Under the pieces are notes generated by a model. That model worked only from the letters and a program-made list of their open reading frames with translations, searched no databases and was not told where the DNA came from. A DNA stretch of 64,000 nt from Microglena sp. YARC (taxonomy: Eukaryota > Chlorophyta > Chlorophyceae > Chlamydomonadales > Chlamydomonadaceae): positions 28,033,120 to 28,097,119 of the forward strand of contig CM039464.1 of NCBI GenBank assembly GCA_022414725.1, read 5' to 3'. Shown here in pieces: positions 49,802-60,907 of this stretch; the first letter of the stretch is position 1, and each line of letters begins with the position of its first letter. Position numbers and translations under genes: made by a program.

Positions 49802-50096
49802 TTGGAATTAAAATTGAAATTGTTACATCCGTGTAATACAGTTCCTCACAGGACGTGATGTTAAGGACACCACAGCATAAGCCGGAGCTAGCTATAGTCA
49901 CCGTAGGACCACCACATTGAGAATAATCACTGCCGATGCAAGCACCGTTGGCCACATTATGCCAGTGCAACGTATTACGGGGGTTTTCCACCCCGGTTTG
50001 GGAGCACCAACACTATGTAACTGGCAAGACTAATAAATGAGGGGGGGCACGGTCTGTGTGCTAATCCCCGGGAATCGACCCTGGTTGTGCTTACCG
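49802..50096 (-). mobile_element. 295-bp 3'-end-only copy of the large LINE family
   Basis: On the minus strand it runs from ggtaagcacaaccagggtcg through tagctccggcttatgctgtg to a tail of caatttcaattttaattcc. Perfect 11-bp duplicates ggcattgggca lie at 49,791-49,801 and 50,097-50,107. Confidence 0.9.
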
Positions 50097-50107
50097 GGCA
50101 TTGGGCA

Positions 50108-50547
50108 GGTAACCAGTGGTGACTCACCACTGACCAGAAAGTGCCCCCGTACAATGAAACATGGGGGATTTGAAATCAGCTTGGATTTACAACTTCTGAG
50201 GAATGTGGGGACTGGAGAGTGAGTGGCAGAGGTGTGTCACATTACATTGTCCGAAGACGGCGAGCAGTCAAATCGCTGGCTGAAGCTATGTAACCAAGTC
50301 CAAGTTACATTACGTTGTCATAGGCAGGCCGTTGTTGACCCAAGGCAAGCCCGCTCTACAGCACCTGGGGGGCAACAAATTGAACAAAGGCTACACGCAA
50401 TAAATCAAAAGATATATGGGCTATATAATGGTTGGAAGTCCTCCCCCGGTTGTGTGGAGCGGGCTTACATTAGGTCAACAATGGCCCGCCTATGGAACAA
50501 CTTGAGTGCGCCTACTCTTTATTCGGCGTGGAACGCCATGCGAACTG
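50108..50547. other. Unassigned sequence with a 137-codon plus-strand frame
   Basis: The frame at 50,223-50,636 (QSNRWLKLCNQVQVTLRCHR; IEQRLHAINQKIYGLYNGWK) has no recognised motif, and its tail runs into Family D. I treat it as doubtful. Confidence 0.3.
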
Positions 50548-50620
50548 AATCCTCGGTGTCGCTGGTTTGTGTCGGGAGACCCATCTCCTGGGGTGAAAAT
50601 CCTTTCACAACTAAAACAAA
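50548..50620 (+). repeat. Family D dispersed repeat
   Basis: ctcggtgtcgctggtttgtg and cgggagacccatctcctggg match 11,672-11,760 closely. Confidence 0.65.
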
Positions 50621-50996
50621 TGTAATGTACCGGTAGTATCATGTAACAAATAAAGCAGGTTAGCAGGGCCACAATATTTCCATTCCTGCTTCGTACTTCA
50701 ACTTTGAACTTGGATACCATGCACGGTCCATGGCTCCAGCATGTCAAGACTGCTCGCCGAAGACGGCGGTAACATCAACATTCAAAACATCGGTCCCAAA
50801 GTGGTTCAAAACTAACAAATAAGGAGTAAATTCAAACTTTAAAATATGGACTTCGACTTCAAACTTCAAATCTGGCATTCAAACTTGATGGATTGAGGGG
50901 GCATGTACTTCACAAAAGTACGTCAACTGGGGCAATGGGACTGTGCGTCCAGTAACAGTACAAAAGAAAACACGTTGTAAAATGAATACATCTACA

Positions 50997-51150
50997 AATC
51001 TGCATAGCACGAACTCCAGGCCCCCGTCGTTCATGATTTGTTGGGGGTTCAGTGCGCCAGTGCTTATTTTTTAAACTGCCTTTCCCGTTTTAAGGTTGAG
51101 CAAGTCTCTTTAGCCTATCTGGCTAGCCCTGGGCTGTACAAATACATACA
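50997..51150 (+). repeat. Family C dispersed repeat
   Basis: Contains gcacgaactccaggccccc, gttcagtgcgccagtgctta and gcaagtctctttagcctatc, collinear with 52,905-53,062 and the inverted 13.2-kb copy. It lies just beyond the POT1 stop. Confidence 0.6.
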
Positions 51151-51226
51151 CATACATCAATGCTGTTTAGCTGTGTCATCACTCATCACCATAACCAACA
51201 CCAACATCATCACCGTGGTGAAGGGC

Positions 51227-54200
51227 TCACAATAGGGGTGAGCGACCCTGGAGCAGTCGTGTCTCGACGAGCCTGTACACGGGGGAGGGCGAGGCTCCGT
51301 GCAGGTGCACCACCCTCACACAGCAATCTAACCAACAGCTGCCAGGCACAACAGCTACGGCAGTTGGCGTGGGGCCAACAGGAGCACGGTCTCTCGGTTG
51401 CTGCAGCCTGATATCGGGTACCCTCGCCAACTCCTCCAAGCAACGCGCCAGATGGGGCAGCTGCTGCTCAGCTGAGCGGGGAGCGAAGGAGAAGAAGGCC
51501 TCGGCATCCTCGCCGACCAGGCGTGCATCTAGCTGGCCACTAGCGTCCTCCAGCAGCAGCGAGAGGAGAAAAGTGTAGCTGAGAAGGGAAGGAAGGGGTT
51601 GGAAGATTGTAGCTGAATAGGGAAGGAAGGGGTTATAATCTTGTAGCTGAATAGGGAAGGAAGGGGTTATAATCTTGTAGCTGAAAAGGGAAGGAGGGGG
51701 TTATAATATTGTAGCTGAGGAGGGAAGGAAGGGGTTAGAATATTGTAGCTGAATAGGGAAGGAAGGGGTTATAATATTGTAGCTGAGGAGGGAAGGAAGG
51801 GTTTAGGAGATAATAGCTGAGCAGGGAAGATGAAGAAGGCATCGGCGTCCTCGCCCACCAGGACTGCATCTAGTTGACGCCGCGTCGCCATTCCGCCGCC
51901 ATTCCGTAGAATGCTACACCCCCCGGCCCCCCCAATATCGGGACGCGCTGCCCCACGACCCCCCCAGGCTCCGCGCTTCGCGCTCTGCCATGAGATGGCT
52001 ACGCAACTATCCTGAAATCAGGGTTGAGTAGCCCATGTAGCTACTCAACCTGGACTACAGAAATCTGAAATAAAAAACACTGTCGCCAACCAGGACTGCA
52101 TCTAGCTGACCAAAAGCCTCCTCCAGCAGCAGCTTAAGGAGGAAAGTGTAGCTGAGAAAGGAAGGAAGGGGTCAGAAGCTTGTAGCTGAGGAGCGAAGGA
52201 AGGGGTTGGAAGATAATAGTTGAATATGGAAGGAAGGGGTCAGTAGCTTGTAGCTGAGGAGGGAAGGAAGGGGTTGGAAAAGTGTTGCTCGTACTGGAAG
52301 GAACTCGAAAAAGGTAAAGAATAGGCTGGAAGATTCATCTTTTGGTCTGGATTGTGAGAGAATGACACCTTTGGGTGGGCCGTGGTACAGATACGTGTTG
52401 ACTCAAGGCAATGTTTACAGAAGGGGAAGCCACTAAGGCTCCCCCGGAAGTTTCTCTCAGATTAGGTTACAGGTATAGGAAAGTGGCTGTGTCCACGAGG
52501 ACACGCCACTGTCAGTGAGACTGACCTTGCTGTCGCTGAACTCTGACAGAATGGTGCCAACACAATTGGCGCCAGCAGTTTTGTTGCGCACAGCCACCAC
52601 ACGACTGTAAACACACACATGCACACAAACGAATAAACCAACAGCATACACAAAAATAGCTGTGCATGTGCACCACTCTTCCACAGAGTTTGACGTTTTT
52701 GCACCTAAGAAGGCCATTCCTTCTTTTTTTAGTCTTGAAAGGACTTTCACCCTAGGAGGTGGGTTTCCCGACACAAATTAGCGACCCCGAGGATTCAGTT
52801 CGAATGGCGGTGCCACTCATGCAAAAGAGTAGGCGTACTTAGGGTCGGGGGGAGATACCGGCCCTCGACCAAACGGACATTCACTACTTAATGGGAATCA
52901 TACAGTTAGATGATCCATTTAGCACAAACTCTGGGCCTCCGTGGGAAAAGTTATTTGCTCGGGCCCAGTTCATCAGTGCTTGTTTTCGTTTTAAGCCCTG
53001 ATTATACGGAGGTTGGGCAAGTCCTTTTAGTCTATTTGGCTACCCCTGGACTGCAACATACTTAGTGAAGGAGGCCGTCAACTAACCCACCCAGGTTGCT
53101 GATAAGTATCAAGTATGTGTGGTGGGTGGGGGGTGGGAGGAGGGGGGTGGGTGCGGATGTGGTTGTAATGGGGTGGGGTGCGGTGCATTTGTGGTTTGGT
53201 GTGTGTGTGGGGGGGTGCATGTGGTGGGGGGCTGTGGTGGGGTGGGGTGGGGGTGCGGATGTGGATGTGAATGTGGGTTGGATGGTGGTGGAGGTGGCAG
53301 TGTGGTGGTGGTGGTGGTGGTGATGGTGGGAGGGGGGAGGGGGAGCCACTTTTCTAAACATATGCACACATGCTTACATCTACGGAGGCCGTCAACTAAC
53401 TCACCCAGGTTGCTGATAAGACAGACCCAGCTCCTGCTCCCCAAGAAACGGAAGATCTGCCCAGGGCACTCAGATGGCACGCAGACACACACACACACAC
53501 ACTCACACACACACAGACACACTCACACACACACACACAACTACACAAACAAACAAAACACACACTGATGTACACACATGCTTACATCTAGGAAGGCCGT
53601 CGACCAACTCACCCGGGTTGCTGATAAGCAGGATTCGACTCCAGCTCCCCAAGAGACGGAAGATCTGCCCAGGGCACTAAGGTTGCACACACACACAAAC
53701 ACACACACACACACAAATACACAAACAAACAAAACACACACTGATGTACACACCTGCTTGCATCTAGGAAGGCTGTCAACCAACTCACCCGGGTTGCTGA
53801 TAAGCAGGATTCCACTGCAGCCCCCCAAGAGACGGAAGATCTGCCCAGGGCACTAAGGTTGCACACACACACAAACACACACACACACACAAATACACAA
53901 ACAAACAAAACACACACTGATGTACACACATGCTTACATCTAGGAAGGCTGTCAACCAACTCACCCGGGTTGCTGATAAGCAGGATTCGACTCCAGCTCC
54001 CAAAGAGACGGAAGATCTGCCCAGGGCACTAAGGTTGCACACACACACAAACACACACACACACTCACACACACACACACAAATGCACAAACAAACAAAA
54101 CACACACTGATGTACACACATGCTTGCATCTAGGAAGGCTGTCAACCAACTCACCCGGGTTGCTGATAAGCAGGATTCGACTGCAGCTCCCCAAGAGGCG

Positions 54201-57200
54201 GAAGATCTGCCCAGGGCACTAAGGCTGCCGATAAGTTTTGATAACTGGGAAAGTAGCTGGGATACGGGCAAGTGAAGGAGGGGGTAATAAGTGGAATTGC
54301 AGCCAGGGTTATGTGGGTGGGTGGGTGGGTGGGTGGGTGGGTGTGGGGGGATCAGGGTGGATTGGGGAATTGGAGTGGGGGTGTTAGTGTGGATTGGTGT
54401 GGGGTTGGTTGTGGGGATTGGTGTGGGGTTGGTTGCAGGAATTGGTGTGGGGTTGGTCGTGGGAATTGGTGTGGGGAAGGTTGGGGGGATTAGGGTGGGA
54501 GTGATTGGGGGGATTGGGATACGAGAAAGAGAAGGTGGGGGTAATAAGGATGGAAACTATTTCTAAATCAAAGATTGCTATTCAGAGGGGCACAGGAGAG
54601 ACTCAATCAAGAGCAAATCAAGAGCAAATCAGATATTCAGAGGGGCACAGGAGAAACTCAATCAAGAGCAAATCAAGAGCAAATCAGATATTCAGAGGGG
54701 CACAGGAGAGACTCAATCAAGAGCAAATCAAGAGCAAATCAAGAGCAAATCAGATATTCAGAGGGGCACAGGAGAAACTCAATCAAGAGCAAATCAAGAG
54801 CAAATCAGATATTCAGAGGGGCACAGGAGAGACTCAATCAAGAGCAAATCAAGAGCAAATCAGATATTCAGAGGGGCATAGTAGAGACAAGTCCTCGATA
54901 GGAGGTAGCAAAGATGGAATAGTGGCCAGGGTTGCGGGAAGGGCGGTAACTTTCGGAATTTTTGCTTGAATTTATATCTGAGTGGGGTGTCGTCAAATTG
55001 TCTTAGTATCCCCGGCTTTGTCCATACAGCCAAACTAGGGTGCAATATTAAGGTATTAAAAAGGGCACCTGGAGGAGCGTCCCAAATGAATTGCAAGGGC
55101 TTAACATTAATTTAATGTATTTTAATTTAATTGTTGATTCAGACGGATTCAGGGTTAATTTAATATTTCTCCCAGGCTCTGCCCATACGGCCAACCTAGG
55201 GGGTAATATGTAGCATTGTTTTTCTTTTGTGCGACGCGTCACAAATTTAGCGACTCGGTGTGGCCCCCGTGCGGAGTGCAGAGCCCGGGGGTTCGGAGGT
55301 TGGGGGGGTGGGGGGGGAGGGGGGGGGGGGCATTTCTGACTAGTTTAGCCGTATCCCATGCGTCGCCATGCAGCAACGGACGCATCATCGGAAAAAAGCC
55401 AGTGCTATTTAGGCACTTATTAAGCCTACGCCTTTCTGTACCGCTATATTTGGATGTTGGGATACAAATAAGGGTGGTACTGAGATTGGATATCGGGATA
55501 TTGAGACACAAATAAGGGTGGTACTAAGATTGGATATCGGGATATTGGGACACAAATAAGGGTGGTACTGAGATTGGATATCGGGATATTGGGACACAAA
55601 TACGGGGGGTCCGAGATTGGATATTAAGACATTGGGACACAAATAAGGGTGGTACTGAGATTGGATATCGGGATATTGGGACACAAATATGGGGGGTCCG
55701 AGATTGGATATTAAGACATTGGGACACAAATACGGGTGGTCCGAGATTGGATATTAAGATATTGGGACACAAATAAGGGTGGTCCGAGATATCTGCCAGG
55801 CTTTCGTAGTAACACAAGCAAGGAGCCCTGTTTCTTTTCCGACGGTGTCTCGCCATTCCATCGCAGCATGGCAACACATGGGTCTGGCTAAACTCGTCAG
55901 AAATGCAAGCCCGCCCCCCTGGGCTCTGCGCTCTGCGTTTCGCGCTTCGCAAGGTTTGGGGGGCAGCCCGTCGCACAGGTGAGGGGTAGCACTGGGTCGC
56001 TCAATTTGCGACTTGTTGCACATCAACAGAAAAGTGACCAGGAGCAGACGTTAACATAGTGTCTGCTATGAATGACAAATGCAAGTTTCATTTTTGACCA
56101 CTCAAGCCAAATGGTAAATGTCAAAGTTCAAATGGTGAATGACAAAGGTCAAATGGAAAAATGACAAAAGTCAAATGGTAAATGACGAAGGTCAAATGGA
56201 AAAATGACAAAGGTCAAATGGTAAATGTCAAATGGTAAATGGTAAATGTCAAATGGTAAAGGTCAAATGGTAAATGGTAAAGGCCAAATGGTAAATGTCA
56301 AATGGTAAATGGTAAAGGTCAAATGGTAAATGGTAAAGGCCAAATGGTAAATGTCAAAGGTCAAATGGAACAAGTCCTTACAGCGTCGCAAGCGACGCGG
56401 AAAATTGGCGGAGTGTATAGGCAACGAAACGAAAGGTGGCAACGATGGAGCTGACCGAAGCGAGTTAGTTACGCGACCGTTGGATGACGTGTCAGGCTTC
56501 AAGCAAGAGTTTTTTCAGTCGGACGGACAAATGGGTAACCCTGGGGGCTCCCGCCCCCTTGAAGAGGGGGGTTGGCCAAAAATGTCAAACGTCAAATAGT
56601 AGTTTTTAGCCTGCTCCGTGAGCTGGCCACTGTGCCAATCCGAAGGCTGCCAACTGTATTGTAACACCTGCCTCCCCTGAGTTGGACGCAAGGAAACTAC
56701 AACCTAAAATGGCAAATGTCATATAATAAATGGCATTTTCTAGCCTGCTCCGTGAGCTGGCCACTGTGCCAATCCGAAGGCTGCCAACTGTATTGTAACA
56801 CCCGCCTCCCCTGAGTTGAACGCAAGGAAACTACAACCTAAAATGACAAATGCCATACGATGAATGAAGCCGTAGCTAGGCTATTGGGACATATCGAAAA
56901 GACAGTCTCGAGATGTCAAGTTAGGCTATTAGCAGGCCATCCTGCTACAATGAATGGCATTTTCTAGCCTGCTCCGTGAGCCGGCCACTGCGTCAATCCT
57001 AAAGCTTCCAACTGCACTACGCCACAATCCAGAACTCGGGCTTGCACCGCAACTTTTGCGACAAAACTGGACCTACAGAAAGCTGAAAACAAACAGTGCT
57101 CCATGGCCCTGCACCCACCTGGTTAGACCCCCAGTTATGAGCATCCTCCATTGCACTAGCAGTGGACCTGTACCCACCACCTACCAACCACCTACCCACC

Positions 57201-57830
57201 CACCACTCGACTCTTACTCGGTAACTCTTGCAATGATTCGGAACACTCCAGTGCCTCCAACCGACGAGGCCACCAAAATCTGTCGGACAGTTGACACCTC
57301 CTTGTCCGACTGCAGACAACCTGAAAAGAAGAGGAGAGATTGGAGTAGTAAGAAGAGTGGGGCAGTGCACATTGGGGCTGTTCAGGAGGACTTCAAAAAC
57401 TGTCTTTTGAGGTCGTTTCGAGGTCGTTTAGTCGTATTGAGGTTGTTTTGAGACAGAACCATCAAAATCTTCCCCATCCCCTGCCCCAACAAATCCCTCC
57501 CCCGCTACGCACTTGGCCAAGTGCATAAGCAGGTGGACCATGCACTCATCAGAGTCATCTGTCCGATGTATGTTCTCCATACACCAGAATCGTTTCCCTC
57601 CCTCCTGCAGGCTCTCCAGACAAGCCATCCAAGCCATCCAATTTATCCCCTGCCCCAACCAACCCCTCCCCCGCTACGCACTTGATGAAGTGTATAAGCC
57701 GGTGGATCATGCACTCCCCAGAGTCATCTGTCCGATGTATGTTCTCCATACACAAGAATCGTTTCCCTCCCTCCTGCAGGCTCCCCAGACAAAAAATCCA
57801 ATCCATCCATTCACCCCCTGCCCAATCCAA

Positions 57831-57864
<34 letters not shown>

Positions 57865-60800
57865 GCCACACACATGAGCCCCCCCCCCACCCACCCCCCA
57901 CCCACCCACCCACCCTTTGCCACACACATGAGCCCCCCCACCCACCCCCTCGCCACACACATGAGCCCCCCACCCCCCCCCACCCCCCCCCAACCTCATA
58001 AACCAAGTATATACAAAAAGTTGTACTCCAAGTATACACAGAACAATCACATGAGGCAAGAATGAAACACATTAACACATGAAACAAAAACACCATGTAT
58101 ACACCAAGTATACACAAACACGCACATGAGGCAAGCGCGTCTGCTGAAGGAGCATGAACTCCCCAGAGGCCTTTGTCTCTCACATGCACCGCATAAACCA
58201 AGTATACACCAAGTATAAATAAAATAAAACCAGCGTACACCAAGTATAAATAAAATAAACAAGTAGACACCATAAGTATAAAATAAAGTAAACTAGTATA
58301 CACCAAGTATAAGGTAAAATAAGACAAGCATACACCATGTATAAAGTAAAATATAACAAGTACACACCAAGTATAAGGTAAAATAAGACAAGCATACACC
58401 ATGTATAAAGTAAAATATAACAAGTATACACCAAGTATAAAATAAATAAACACGTACACACTGGAAGTATAATACACGAAAACACGCACATGAGGCAAGC
58501 GCGTCTGCTGGAGGAGCATGAGCTCCCCAGAGGCTTCTGTCACTCTTGCGCAATTCATAAACCAAGTATAAAAATAAAATAAAAGTATACACCAAGTATA
58601 AAATAAAATAAAACAAGCATACATTAAGTATAAAATAAAAACAAACAAGTATACACCAAAACACGCACATGAGGCAAGCACATTTGCCTAACGGAGCATA
58701 AACTCCTTCTCCTAAGAGTCCTTTGTCTTTCACACTCTCCTCATAAACCAAGTATATACACAAAAGGTATACACCAAGTATACACGGAAACACGCACATG
58801 AGGCAAGAATGAAACACATGAACACATGAAACAAAACACCAAGTATAATCGAAAACATGCACATAAGACAAGAATGAAACACATGAACACATGAAACAAA
58901 ACACCAAGTATAATCGAAAACATGCACATAAGACAAGAATGAAACACATGAACACATGAAACAAAACACCAAGTATAATCGAAAACATGCACATAAGACA
59001 AGAATGAAACACATGAACACATGAAACAAAACACCAAGTATAATCGAAAACATGCACATAAGACAAGAATGAAACACATGAACACATGAAACAAAACACC
59101 AAGTATAATCGAAAACATGCACATAAGACAAGAATGAAACACATGAAACAAAAACAAGCAGTATACACAAAGAATACACGAATCAAGCAGTATACACAAA
59201 GAATACACGAAACAAGCAGTATACACAAAGAATACACGAAACAAGCAGTATACACAAAGAATACACGAAACAAGCAGTATACACAAAGAATACACGAAAC
59301 AAGCAGTATACACAAAGAATACACGAAACAAGCAGTATACACAAAGAATACACGAAACAAGTAGTATACACAAAGAATACACGAAACAAGCAGTATACAC
59401 AACGAAAACACGCACATGAGGCAAGCGCCTCTGGTGGAGGAGCATGAACTCCCCAGAGGCCTCTGTCTCTCTTTCGCTCCTCATATTCCCCCAGGCTCTT
59501 CTCTTCCCTACCAGGAGGAAAATCCCTCAGCCCGTATCGACTCCTGCTGCTGCTATATACAAGCTGCAGCTGACCCTGCGTAGGTGGCAGATGTCTTTTG
59601 AACCAAAGAGTTGCTGTAAGGACGACTGCTGCTGCTATATACAAGCTGCAGCTGACCCTGCGTAGGTGGCAGATGTCTTTTGAACCAAAGAGTTGCTGTA
59701 AGGACGCCTGCTGCTGCTATATACAAGCTGCAGCTGACCCTGCGTAGGTGGCAGATGTCTTTTGAACCAAAGAGTTGCTGTAAGGACGCCTGCTGCTGCT
59801 GTACGCAAGCTGCAGCTGGCTTTGCGGAGGTTGGAGATAATCTTTGGATTAGAAAGTTCGTGTAAATACTTCTGATGCTGCTGTATACAAGATGCAGGAG
59901 GTTTTGGAGAGGTTGGAGACATTTTAGAGAATTCTAAAGTTGTTGTAAGAACTACTCCTGCTGCTGTATACAAGATGCAGGTGGCTGAGGAGAGGTGTGA
60001 GATATTTCATTAAACGGGAGAGTAGCTGGAAGGACTCTTGCTGAGAACTGCTGTGTACAAACTGCAGCGGGCTGTGGAAATGTGGGGGACGATTTATTGA
60101 ATGAAACGTTATTCTTAAGACTCCTGCTGCTGCTGCTGCTGCTACTGTATAAAGCTGTAGGTGGCTGCGGAGAGGTGGAAGAAGTTGTATGGGATGAGAG
60201 AGTTGTTGTAAGGACTCCTGCTGCTGCTGTACACAATCTGCAGGTGGCTGTTGAGAGGTGAGGGACGTTGTATTCAATGAGAAGGTAGCTGTAAGGACTA
60301 CTGCTGCTGCTGCTCTTGCTGTTGACAAGCTGGTTGTGGAGAGGGGGGGGACGATTTACTGAATAAAACGTTATTGTTAAGACTCCTGCTAGTGCTGTTG
60401 CTGTTGACAAGCTGGTTGTGGAGAGGGGGGGGGGGGGGGGGGGGGGGGCGGGGGGGGATTTATTGAATGAAAAAGCTGCTCCTGCTGCATACAAGCTGCA
60501 GCTGGCTGTGGAGAAGTGATACAAGTTCTTTGCATGAAAGAGTTGATGTAAGGACGCCTGCTGCTACTGCTGCTGCTACTGCTGCTGCTGCTACTGCTGC
60601 TACTACTGCTGCTGCTATTGCTGCTGCTGCTACTGCTGCTGCTACTGCTGCTGCTACTGCTGCTGCTACTGCTGCTGCTACTGCTGCTGCTGCTGCTACT
60701 GCTGCTACTGCTGCTACTACTGCTGCTGTTGCTACTGCTGCCACTGCTGCTGCTACTGCTGCTGCTGCTACTGCTGCTGCTGCTGCTGCACACAAGCTGC

Positions 60801-60873
60801 AGGTGGCTGTGGAGAATTGATATATGTTCTTTGGATGAGAGAGTTGTTGTAAGGACGCCTGCTGCTACTGCTG

Positions 60874-60907
<34 letters not shown>

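Noticed and set aside
50223..50636. 137-codon plus-strand frame as a gene
   Set aside because: No motif is recognised, and its C-terminus is Family D repeat.
58293..59484. Cys/Phe/Leu-rich minus-strand frames up to 374 codons resembling membrane proteins
   Set aside because: Hydrophobicity comes from 63-bp and 29-bp tandem repeats; no family motif.
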